Shown here: in pieces, positions 1 to 6,752 of the stretch | How the letters are laid out: each line of letters opens with the position of its first letter | How positions within the stretch are numbered: position 1 is the first letter of the stretch | Source: JAICNR01 sp035699465 | Lineage (GTDB): Bacteria > Gemmatimonadota > Gemmatimonadetes > JACCXV01 > JAHWKZ01 | Length of the DNA: 8,742 nucleotides | Direction of reading: 5' to 3' | Assembly (NCBI GenBank): GCA_035699465.1 | Contig: DASSPT010000034.1 | Coordinates: forward strand, 1 to 8,742 | The notes under the pieces: model-generated | Databases searched by the model: none | What the model saw: only the letters and a program-made list of their open reading frames with translations | What the model was told of the DNA's origin: nothing | Position numbers and translations under genes: made by a program

Positions 1-305
1 ACACGTCGCGTGACGTCCCTGTAGTCGGCCCCGACACGTGGACCGGCCCCTCCATCGCGGCCGTCTATTCCGAGATCCTCGGCCGCAGGGTACGGTATTC
101 CGGTGACGACCTGGAGGCGTGGGCGGTGGCCGCGAGCGGGCACCTGCCTGGATGGCTGCTGCGGGACCTCCGGATCATGTTCGATTACTTCCAGCGAAAC
201 AGCCTGCTTCCCACCGACCGTCAGATCGACGAGTCGCGTGCGGCGCTCGGGCACGAGCCGCGTCCGTTCCCCGACTTCGCGCGGGAGCTCGTGGCCGGCG
301 CCTGA
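1..305 (+). CDS. NmrA-like NAD(P)-binding family protein, C-terminal fragment
   Basis: Only the last 100 residues are present; the 5' end lies outside the window. Codons run from base 3 to a TGA at 303-305. The fragment reads through a 'GPDTWTGPSIAAVYSEILGR' stretch, then an aromatic-rich helix (MFDYFQRN), and ends in 'ALGHEPRPFPDFARELV'. This is the usual C-terminus of NmrA-type atypical short-chain dehydrogenases: a 'TGP' strand, then 'A...SE.LGR.V.Y', then a closing 'LG..PR.F.DFAREL' helix. The Rossmann domain with the glycine-rich nucleotide site would be upstream and cannot be seen, so cofactor and activity are unknown. Members are often redox sensors or quinone and sugar-nucleotide reductases. 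The next gene starts 20 bases after the stop on the same strand, which suggests a shared transcript. Family assignment is moderately sure; function is not. Confidence 0.7.
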   Translation, partial: TSRDVPVVGPDTWTGPSIAAVYSEILGRRVRYSGDDLEAWAVAASGHLPGWLLRDLRIMFDYFQRNSLLPTDRQIDESRAALGHEPRPFPDFARELVAGA

Positions 306-325
306 CACGGGCCTCCGGGCCCGCC

Positions 326-1519
326 ATGTCGATTCCCATCCTCAGCCTGCGCTCGGAGATCCGCGCCCTTCCTCGCGGCGCGTGGATCCTCTACGGCGAG
401 ACGCTCGTCAACCGGCTGGGGACGTTCGTCCTCGTCTTCCTCGTCCTCTGGCTCACGCGGATCGGCTGGTCTCCCGGAATGGCGGGCCTGGCGGTCAGCG
501 TGTACGGGCTGGGCGGGCTCGTCGCCTCGTTGGTCGGCGGCTGGCTGGCCGACCGCTTCGGGCGCCGGCGCACGATCGCGCTATCGATGTTCTCCTCCGC
601 CGCCGTGCTCCTCACCCTGCCGCACATGCGCGGTACCTGGGCGGTGCTGACGCTGGCCGGCCTCGCCGGGCTGACGTCGGAGCTCTACCGCCCGGCCGCG
701 AACGGCCTGTTGACCGACCTGATCCCCGCGGGCCGCCGCGTACCCGGATTCGCCATCTACCGTCTGGCCGTCAACCTCGGCCACGCGGTGGGGCCGGCGA
801 TCGGCGGCTTCGTCGCCGAGCGATCGTTCGTCTGGGTGTTCACCGCCGACGCCGCGACGTCGATCGTGGCCGGCATCGTCGCGCTCACGCTCCTGCCGGA
901 GGGTCGGCGCTCGCGGCCGGAGGAAGACCCGGTGGGCGGATTCCGAGGAGCGCTCGTCGCCGACCGGCCGTTCCTGCTGTTCCTCGTCGCGACGACGCTC
1001 GTGACGTTGATCGCCTTCCAGAGCACCGCCAGCTTTCCGCTCCAGATGCGGGCCAGCGGACTCACCAGCGCGCATTACGGTCTGCTGATGTCCTTGAACG
1101 GCCTGCTCGTGGTCCTGTTCGAGCTGCCGCTGGTGGGGATCACCCGCCGATTGCGCCCGCGTCCGGTGATGGCGCTGGGGATCGCATTGACCGGGATCGG
1201 GTTCGGCCTCGTCGCGTGGGCGGACTCGTTCGCGATCTTCGCCCTGACGGTGGTCGTCTGGACCGCGGGCGAGATCGTGTTCACGCCGGTAGCCGCCGCG
1301 TACGTCGGAGACGTCGCCCCGGAGACCCTGCGCGGGCGCTACTACGGCGCGTGGCTGCTCACGCATTCGGTGGGCATCGTGCTGGGCCCGGGTCTCGGCA
1401 CCGCGATCTACGCGCTCAGCCCCGCGGGCCTCTGGGCCGGCTGCGTGGCTCTCGGGCTGGCGGGCGCGCTCCTCGTCCTGGTTTCGACAACCGCCCGGCG
1501 CGCCGCTCCGGCTCCGTAG
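326..1519 (+). CDS. MFS transporter, DHA1-like drug exporter family
   Basis: A 397-residue, strongly hydrophobic protein with about 12 membrane helices, the normal MFS size. The loop between helices 2 and 3 carries motif A (GGWLADRFGRRR, residues 71-82). Helix 5 carries an antiporter-type motif C (residues 147-161, with GHAVGPAIGG). This motif marks proton-coupled exporters of the DHA1 group. The second half holds 'APETLRGRYYG' (331-341), seen in MdtH/YfcJ-like carriers. It probably exports small molecules from the cytoplasm using the proton gradient; the substrate cannot be read from the sequence. I chose ATG 326 because it follows the upstream stop by 20 bases and starts just before helix 1. 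The frame is open further upstream to 119, but that part overlaps the preceding gene and is not transporter-like. No clear Shine-Dalgarno precedes 326. The gene converges with the CAT-like gene, 17 bases away. Confidence 0.88.
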   Translation: MSIPILSLRSEIRALPRGAWILYGETLVNRLGTFVLVFLVLWLTRIGWSPGMAGLAVSVYGLGGLVASLVGGWLADRFGRRRTIALSMFSSAAVLLTLPHMRGTWAVLTLAGLAGLTSELYRPAANGLLTDLIPAGRRVPGFAIYRLAVNLGHAVGPAIGGFVAERSFVWVFTADAATSIVAGIVALTLLPEGRRSRPEEDPVGGFRGALVADRPFLLFLVATTLVTLIAFQSTASFPLQMRASGLTSAHYGLLMSLNGLLVVLFELPLVGITRRLRPRPVMALGIALTGIGFGLVAWADSFAIFALTVVVWTAGEIVFTPVAAAYVGDVAPETLRGRYYGAWLLTHSVGIVLGPGLGTAIYALSPAGLWAGCVALGLAGALLVLVSTTARRAAPAP

Positions 1520-1536
1520 CCGCGAACCGCAGGGCG

Positions 1537-2184
1537 TCAGGCTCCGGCGGGACCGCTTGGCGCGTCGAGGCGCTCCTGGAAGGCCTCGTAGAATCGCCCC
1601 ACGTGAAGCCCGTCGACCAGCGCGTGGTGGACCTCCACCGATACCGGCATCCGGCGGCGGCCGCCGACTTCGCGGTGCTTCCCGAAGACGATCTTCGGTA
1701 CCGCGTCCTCCGTGCCCCAGCGCCGGGCATGGGAGAAGCTCGTGAACGGCACCCAGGGGATCACCGAGTAGTGAATCAGGTCGTCGCGATCGTCCTGGGG
1801 GTCGAGGGGGCCCGATTCCGCCCGCACGCGCTCCGTGATCTCCCCAACGTGCTCGATGAACGGGCGCATGTCCGGCGTATAGTCGTAGTAGGCGAAGCGG
1901 AAGGTCCCGTTCGGCAGGAGGACGGTGGATCCTCCGTGCACCACCGGATGGATGACCACCTCCGGACCGCGGATCCGGTACCGGAGCTCCTCGATCTCGT
2001 TGGCGGCCGTCAGCGAGCACCAGAGCGAGGCGGCGAAGAAGGACCGCCCCGACTCCTCCCGACACCAGGCATACAGCGCCGTGACGTCGACGTCGGTGCA
2101 GAGATTGAACCAGGGATTGTCGTAGGCGCGGAAGAGCTCGTAGTGCTGGCGGCGGGGCCAGCTGTCTAGATCGATCCGTATCAC
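1537..2184 (-). CDS. Chloramphenicol acetyltransferase-like (CatA family) O-acetyltransferase
   Basis: A 215-residue protein matching the length and plan of trimeric CatA enzymes, which use acetyl-CoA to acetylate a hydroxyl acceptor. The start 'IDLDSWPRRQHYELFR' parallels the family's 'FDVKNWVRREHFEFYR'. The catalytic segment HHALVDG (186-192) supplies the general base His187 and the structural Asp191. 'SVIPWVPFTSF' supplies Ser140, the equivalent of CatIII Ser148, at exactly the family spacing of 47 residues before the histidine. The enzyme is therefore probably active. Whether the acceptor is chloramphenicol is unknown, since chromosomal relatives often have other or no known substrates. 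The start is GTG 2184; its last bases form the TGA of the upstream TfoX-domain gene (GTGA overlap), which points to coupled translation. An upstream extension of the frame is an out-of-frame reading of that neighbour. Confidence 0.85.
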   Translation of the reverse strand: MIRIDLDSWPRRQHYELFRAYDNPWFNLCTDVDVTALYAWCREESGRSFFAASLWCSLTAANEIEELRYRIRGPEVVIHPVVHGGSTVLLPNGTFRFAYYDYTPDMRPFIEHVGEITERVRAESGPLDPQDDRDDLIHYSVIPWVPFTSFSHARRWGTEDAVPKIVFGKHREVGGRRRMPVSVEVHHALVDGLHVGRFYEAFQERLDAPSGPAGA

Positions 2185-2549
2185 CAGCGGCCCTTCTTCT
2201 TCGTCGCGGCTCTCCGTAGCGCGGGCTTCCTCTTCGCACGATCCGCGACCGCGACCGCATCCCGGACCCATGAAGCGAGCTCGTCCGTGTCCTCGATGAC
2301 GTCCGGCGGGACCTGCCAGTAGCCGTTCATCGGCGAACCCATGGGCTCGAAGGGCTTCATGCGGCGCTTCACGTACCGCGGCCGCGTGGCGTCGTCGACC
2401 TTGAAGTACACGAGATCGTCGTCGACGACGCCGAAGAAACGGTCGCCGGAATAGAGGCCCAGACCGCCGAACATGGGACGCGAGCGGACCGGCTCCACGC
2501 GGCCGATCTGGTCCTCGACGAACGCGCGAAACTCCGGGCTCACCGCCAT
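2181..2549 (-). CDS. TfoX N-terminal domain protein
   Basis: A 122-residue single-domain protein. It has the TfoX-N hallmarks in order: 'PMFGGLGLY' (25-33), 'LVYFKVDD' (46-53), 'MNGYWQVPPDVIEDTDEL' (74-91), and a closing helix ending in a lysine/arginine-rich tail (RRAATKKKGRW). In gamma-proteobacteria TfoX/Sxy activates competence genes together with CRP. Stand-alone TfoX-N proteins like this lack the C-terminal domain, are common, and have no settled function. The basic tail could contact nucleic acid, but that is inference. The start is ATG 2549, preceded by a GGGGAG Shine-Dalgarno about 9 bases upstream; a longer in-frame start at 2609 lacks family similarity. The gene is first of a two-gene unit, and its TGA is embedded in the GTG start of the CAT-like gene. 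Confidence 0.85.
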   Translation of the reverse strand: MAVSPEFRAFVEDQIGRVEPVRSRPMFGGLGLYSGDRFFGVVDDDLVYFKVDDATRPRYVKRRMKPFEPMGSPMNGYWQVPPDVIEDTDELASWVRDAVAVADRAKRKPALRRAATKKKGRW

Positions 2550-2659
2550 CGCATCCTGCTCCCCCTGGGACCATCCTGCGCGGCTTCGAGGCTCGCCACG
2601 AGGGGCCACGACTCGGCGGAGCCCTTCGCCGACGGGAATGAGGGCGCTCGTGGGGCGCA

Positions 2660-2681
2660 GGATCCGGGAACGATCGGATCC
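2660..2681 (-). terminator. Possible hairpin terminator downstream of recA
   Basis: The perfect arms GGATCCG (2660-2666) and CGGATCC (2675-2681) flank an 8-base loop, about 40 bases past the recA stop in the 171-base gap before the TfoX gene. There is no T-run on either strand, so it is not a textbook intrinsic terminator. It may simply stabilise the 3' end of the mRNA or be chance in GC-rich DNA. Confidence 0.3.
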
Positions 2682-2720
2682 GGCTCCAGCGCCACGGCCC
2701 GCTTCACGCGCGCGCTAGAG

Positions 2721-3785
<1,065 letters not shown>

Positions 3786-3858
3786 CCTTCGCGCTCCTTC
3801 GTCCCCGCTACCGCGGCGGACGCTCGATTGGTGACCGGCCCGGGCCGGAATCGCTTCG

Positions 3859-3876
3859 CTTTCGGGTTTCTTTCGG
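3859..3876 (-). promoter_or_regulatory. Direct repeat in the recA leader, possible operator
   Basis: On the recA strand CCGAAAG occurs twice (3870-3876 and 3859-3865). The repeats are 11 bases apart, one helical turn, just downstream of the proposed -10 box and over the expected transcription start. A third, partial copy (CGAAGC, 3853-3858) follows. Repeats on one face of the helix at a start site suggest a regulator site, but I match it to no known LexA box. It could be chance. Confidence 0.25.
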
Positions 3877-3880
3877 TACC

Positions 3881-3909
3881 ACTCTAGCACGCCGCGCGGA
3901 CAGGATCAA
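3881..3909 (-). promoter_or_regulatory. Candidate sigma70-type promoter of recA
   Basis: Reading toward recA, TTGATC (3904-3909) is separated by exactly 17 bases from TAGAGT (3881-3886), and the -10 is preceded by TGC, giving an extended -10. Each hexamer matches 4 of 6 consensus positions. Transcription would start near 3874, leaving a leader of about 90 bases before ATG 3785. The whole site lies downstream of the lipoprotein stop codon, so recA can be expressed independently of folE. Confidence 0.45.
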
Positions 3910-3927
3910 GCGTCCCGGCGGGCAGAC

Positions 3928-4443
3928 TCAGGGGATCGTGTCCGGCGCGGCTCCGGCCATCGTATCCACGTGCGCCCCGGGGGTGTCGATCGCGGCCTGG
4001 GTCACGGTCAGCCGCAGCATCTGGACGGCCGGCCGCAGCCGCTCCGCGAGATCGATCTTCCATCCGTCCTCCTCGCGCACGAGCGAGATTTCGTTCGGAT
4101 CCCCTTCCACGCTCACGATCACGGTCGCCGAGTCGCCATGCAGCGTCGAACCTTCGACGTTCCCGCCACAGAACGCGCGGCACCAATCCTCGATCGTGAT
4201 GGCGGGCTGGCCGCTGGCGGGCTCCGCCCTGCGGCTCAGGCTCTCCACCTCGGCCACGAGACTGCGCGTCTCGGCCGTGAACGACGCCGCCACCTCCGCC
4301 CCGTCCTTCGCCGCGAGCGCGTCGAGGAAGCTCCGCACCGAGCCTTCGGGGCTCGAGCGCGGACCGCTCTGGCAGGCGCCAAGCAAGAAGAGCGCCAGCG
4401 CGGCGGTGAGGATGCCGGACCGAGGCCGGCGTCCAGCGCTCAC
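3928..4443 (-). CDS. Small lipoprotein, NTF2-like (DUF4878-type) domain
   Basis: A 171-residue predicted lipoprotein. Its N-terminus has a basic start (GRRPRSG), a hydrophobic core and the lipobox LLGAC, so Cys24 would be lipidated after signal peptidase II cleavage. Gln at +2 would favour the outer membrane under the E. coli rule. The mature part starts with 'SPEGSVRSFLDALAAKDGAEVAASFT' and ends with 'VREEDGWKIDL', a pattern of DUF4878/NTF2-like lipoproteins. The CxxxC pair at 88 and 92 could form a disulfide. No catalytic residues can be named and the role is unknown. The start is GTG 4443, which overlaps the folE stop as GTGA. This gives a clean signal peptide, and an extension to 4569 would only be folE read out of frame. 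It is probably translated by coupling to folE. A link to folate metabolism is not implied by the sequence. Confidence 0.72.
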   Translation of the reverse strand: MSAGRRPRSGILTAALALFLLGACQSGPRSSPEGSVRSFLDALAAKDGAEVAASFTAETRSLVAEVESLSRRAEPASGQPAITIEDWCRAFCGGNVEGSTLHGDSATVIVSVEGDPNEISLVREEDGWKIDLAERLRPAVQMLRLTVTQAAIDTPGAHVDTMAGAAPDTIP

Positions 4444-5042
4444 GCTGACCGCGGCGAGATCAGGTTCATGAACTCCATGCGCGTGGACTGCGCGTCGCGG
4501 AAGGCTCCCAGCATGTGACTCGTCGTCATGAACGAGTTCTGCTTCTCGACCCCGCGCATGACCATGCACAGATGGCGGGCCTCGATCACCACCGCCACGC
4601 CTCGCGGGTCGAGCTTCTCCATCATCGTTTCGGCGATCTCCTTCGTCATTCGCTCCTGCACCTGGAGCCGCCGGGCGAACAGGTCCACGAGGCGTGGAAT
4701 CTTGGAGAGCCCGACGATGCGGCGGTTCGGTATGTAGGCGACATGTGCCTTCCCGAAGAACGGGAGGAGATGATGTTCGCAGATCGAATACAGCTCGATG
4801 TCCCGGACCACGACCATCTCGTCGTAGTCCTCGTCGAAGAAGGCGTCGTTGAACAGCTCGTCGACGTCCTTGCGGTAGCCCTCGGTGAGGAACTTGAATG
4901 CTCGAATCACGCGCTCAGGGGTCTTCAAGAGACCCTGTCGCTCAGGATCCTCGCCGAGCTCGATCAACAGATCGTAGATGAGCCGCTCCGCGCCATCCAG
5001 GTCCGCCCGCGCACGCGAGGATGCCGTTTCCGTCAAACTCAT
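4440..5042 (-). CDS. folE: GTP cyclohydrolase I (type IA, FolE)
   Basis: A 200-residue enzyme that converts GTP to 7,8-dihydroneopterin triphosphate, the first step toward tetrahydrofolate (and toward biopterin or queuosine precursors), as a cytosolic homodecamer. Zinc ligands are present: Cys88 and His91 in 'SICEHHLLPFFGKAHVAYIP', and Cys159 in 'EARHLCMVMRGVEKQNS', matching E. coli Cys110, His113 and Cys181. His90 and His157 match the catalytic histidines 112 and 179. Zinc dependence marks it as type IA rather than the FolE2 class. ATG 5042 is chosen for the GGGAGG just upstream and the typical short, variable N-terminus; the in-frame extension to 5078 runs into promoter DNA. The TGA overlaps the GTG start of the lipoprotein gene. 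A 5-of-6 -10 box and an inverted repeat lie directly upstream. Confidence 0.98.
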   Translation of the reverse strand: MSLTETASSRARADLDGAERLIYDLLIELGEDPERQGLLKTPERVIRAFKFLTEGYRKDVDELFNDAFFDEDYDEMVVVRDIELYSICEHHLLPFFGKAHVAYIPNRRIVGLSKIPRLVDLFARRLQVQERMTKEIAETMMEKLDPRGVAVVIEARHLCMVMRGVEKQNSFMTTSHMLGAFRDAQSTRMEFMNLISPRSA

Positions 5043-5058
5043 GACGCCTCCCTCTCCG

Positions 5059-5076
5059 GTGTCGAAACTTCGACAC
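5059..5076. promoter_or_regulatory. 18-bp inverted repeat at the folE promoter, probable operator
   Basis: GTGTCGAAACTTCGACAC has perfect 8-base arms (GTGTCGAA / TTCGACAC) around a 2-base centre. It lies directly downstream of the folE -10 box and 16 bases before the folE ATG, so a protein bound here would block transcription initiation. A second, imperfect dyad (GGTCACGCGACC, 5083-5094, 10 of 12 symmetric) sits on the upstream side of the -10. I recognise no specific regulator for this sequence. Confidence 0.5.
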
Positions 5077-5082
5077 AATATA
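5077..5082 (-). promoter_or_regulatory. -10 box of folE
   Basis: TATATT on the folE strand matches the consensus at 5 of 6 positions and is the most AT-rich point in the region. The -35 at the usual distance (GTGAAC, about 17 bases upstream) matches only 3 of 6, which would fit a promoter needing an activator or a different sigma factor. Transcription would start inside the adjacent inverted repeat. Confidence 0.5.
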
Positions 5083-5113
5083 GGTCACGCGACCTGGCAG
5101 TTCACCGGCGACG

Positions 5114-6161
5114 ATGACGGCGTATCTTTTCGGCTCGCGATTCGGTCTCGACACTCCCGGCAAGGAGGGTTCTCTGTCCATTCGGCTGCTGGTCGCCGTC
5201 CTCTGCTGGCTGACACCCGTCGATCTCGTGGCGGCGCCCGCCGACACGACCCTCTACGCGCTCCAGTCGGAGATCGCGGCGCTGGCCGCGGAGCTCGAGG
5301 GCGACGTGGGCGCCGCGGTCATCCATCTGGAGACCGGCCAGGGTGCGGCGACCCGCGGCGACCAGCCGTTCTTCCTGGCCAGCGTGTACAAGCTCCCGAT
5401 CGCCATCGCCCTGCTGCGCCAGGTGGAGGCGGGGACGATCGGGCTCGGCGACACGGTCCGGCTCGAGCCGTGGGACTTCCGGATCGGGCGCGCTACGCTC
5501 GCTCCCAACGAGCCCGGCGGCGGGGGCGCGTACACCGTCGGGCAGCTCCTCGAGGCCCAGGTGCGGGACAGCGACAACACGGCCAGCGACGCGCTCCTCA
5601 GGCTCGCGGGGGGTCCCCGCTCTGTGACCGACACGCTGCGCGCGCTCGGCCTCGACGGGATCCGGATCGACCGCGACGAAGGCCAGACCCTGCTCGAGTT
5701 CTACGCGATCGGCGACTCCTTCCCCGAGAAGGAGCGCACGCCCGACCGCCTATCGGCCCGGGTGCGGGCCTCCGCCGCCGAAGCGCGCGCTGGCCGCCGA
5801 GCGGTTCGCCCGCCGGCCCGAGGATGCCGGGTCGGCCCTCGCGCTGGCCGAGCTCCTCGACCGGTTGTGGCGCGGAGAGCTCCTCTCGCAACGAAGCACG
5901 CAGCTCCTCCTCGGGCATCTCCGGAACGGCTGGATCGACACCCGCATCGTCGCCGGGCTCCCTTCCGGCACGCCCGTATGGCACAAGACCGGGACCTACA
6001 GTCAGGCGGCGACCCACGACGCGGGGATCGCCGAGCTCCCGGACGGCACGCACCTCATCGTCGTCGTCCTCACCCGCCAGCCGCGCAGGGACACCGAGGC
6101 GGCGGAGCGGACGATCGCGGCGATCGCGCGCGCGGCCTGGAATTTCTGGGCCGCTCCCTAG
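5114..6161 (+). pseudogene. Class A beta-lactamase-like serine hydrolase, frameshifted
   Basis: Two overlapping frames together make one class A beta-lactamase-like protein. The first frame holds a hydrophobic signal sequence ending VDLVAAPAD and SVYK (nucleophile Ser90, Lys93, numbered from ATG 5114). It also holds SDN (153-155) and 'IDRDEGQTL' with Glu189 in the place of Glu166. The residue matching Asn170 is Leu. The frame breaks near residue 215-226; the rest (ELLDRLWRGELLS..., then HKTGT at 5982-5996) continues in the next frame to TAG 6161. Shifting by one extra base or two missing bases between about 5749 and 5790 restores roughly 330-350 residues. Candidates are the GGG run at 5766-5768 or the GC repeat at 5783-5790. 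This could be a true pseudogene, a slippage-switched gene or a sequence error. The start is uncertain: ATG 5114 has a weak ribosome site, whereas CTG 5174 follows AAGGAGG. If intact it would be a secreted penicillin-interacting hydrolase. It is divergent from folE. Confidence 0.8.
5162..5168 (+). promoter_or_regulatory. Strong Shine-Dalgarno inside the annotated serine hydrolase N-terminus
   Basis: AAGGAGG lies 5 bases before an in-frame CTG (5174) and 11 bases before ATT (5180). No ATG, GTG or TTG is suitably placed. Starting at CTG gives Met-Ser-Ile-Arg followed directly by the hydrophobic core, a normal signal peptide. The ATG at 5114 would add 20 residues before that. Confidence 0.4.
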
Positions 6162-6177
6162 GGGGTCGACTCAGGGC

Positions 6178-6191
6178 GCCGGTCCACCGGC
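6178..6191. terminator. Short inverted repeat between convergent genes
   Basis: GCCGGT and ACCGGC are separated by 2 bases, in the 48-base gap between the converging serine hydrolase and GFA genes. It could act as a small bidirectional hairpin. There is no T-run, and the stem is short enough to be chance. Confidence 0.25.
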
Positions 6192-6209
6192 AGCGAAACA
6201 TGGTAGCCC

Positions 6210-6668
6210 CTACGGGGAAGTCTGCTGCCCGGTTTCCGGCGGCAGCCCTTCGGGGTGCTGCGGCAGGTTGTCGGTGATCTCGTGCCAGGGGGCTTTCGAG
6301 GCGACGAAGGTATGGTACTGGGGTCGGATGCCCGGGTCGCCGGCGACGGTCCCTAGCCGGATCGAGATCTCGTTCCCGTCCGGCCACGTCCCGCCGAAGA
6401 GGCTGGAGCCGCACACCCCGCAGAAGACCTTGACGGCGGCTTCCGGCGCGGGGCGGTAGACGACCAGTCGCTCGGCCCCCGAGACGAGCCGGAAGTCCTC
6501 CCACCGGACGCGCCCCTGGGTGCCGGCGGCCGCGCCGCTGTGCTTCCGGCAGCGCGAGCAATGGCAGTGCCCGGCGCGCAGAAACGGGCCGCTGACGACG
6601 TAGCGAACCGCGCCGCACAGGCAGCCGCCGGCCAGGGGATGGCCCGGCGATGGTAGGTGCGCGCTCAC
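6210..6668 (-). CDS. GFA/CENP-V domain zinc-binding protein
   Basis: A 152-residue protein with the complete zinc pattern of the GFA (glutathione-dependent formaldehyde-activating) / CENP-V fold. The pattern is GGCLCGAVRY (Cys16, Cys18), HCHCSRCRKHSG (Cys35, Cys37, Cys40) and FCGVCGSSLF (Cys83, Cys86). These cysteines bind two zinc ions in the founding member, Paracoccus Gfa, which was proposed to aid S-hydroxymethylglutathione formation. Most family members have no proven reaction, so formaldehyde detoxification should not be assumed. I prefer GTG 6668, which leaves a short N-terminus before the first CxC. TTG 6722 would add 18 residues rich in Arg and Pro and would enter the neighbouring start region; neither has a clear Shine-Dalgarno. 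It is divergent from the symporter gene and convergent with the serine hydrolase. Confidence 0.85.
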   Translation of the reverse strand: MSAHLPSPGHPLAGGCLCGAVRYVVSGPFLRAGHCHCSRCRKHSGAAAGTQGRVRWEDFRLVSGAERLVVYRPAPEAAVKVFCGVCGSSLFGGTWPDGNEISIRLGTVAGDPGIRPQYHTFVASKAPWHEITDNLPQHPEGLPPETGQQTSP

Positions 6669-6738
6669 TCCGTCAATCTGAGGCCGGGGAGGCCGGCGGG
6701 GAAGCCAGCCGCCCCTTTTCAACCCTGCCCCGACGCCC

Positions 6739-6744
6739 TAGCAT
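6739..6744 (+). promoter_or_regulatory. Possible -10 box of the symporter gene
   Basis: TAGCAT (4 of 6) lies 18 bases after TTTTCA (6715-6720, 4 of 6). Transcription would begin at about 6751-6753, at or next to the TTG chosen as start, giving a nearly leaderless mRNA. This agrees with the absence of a Shine-Dalgarno, but both boxes are weak. Confidence 0.25.
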
Positions 6745-6752
6745 GTAGCGCC

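Noticed and set aside
103..2169. A 688-codon open frame on the + strand across the MFS and CAT-like genes
   Set aside because: Arg/Pro/Gly-rich translation with no domain; it reads through the MFS gene out of frame and antisense to the CAT-like gene, as expected from high GC.
581..2260. A 559-codon open frame on the - strand opposite the MFS gene
   Set aside because: Low-complexity Arg/Asp/Glu/Gln-rich translation, no family features, fully antisense to a clear transporter.
2595..2611. Direct repeat GCCACGA-GGG-GCCACGA near the TfoX gene
   Set aside because: Two short copies only, not placed at a promoter; no array or attachment-site context.
3835..3848. Perfect 14-bp palindrome CCGGCCCGGGCCGG in the recA leader
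   Set aside because: Made only of G and C in a GC-rich leader, with no loop or T-run; likely by chance, though a weak leader hairpin is possible.
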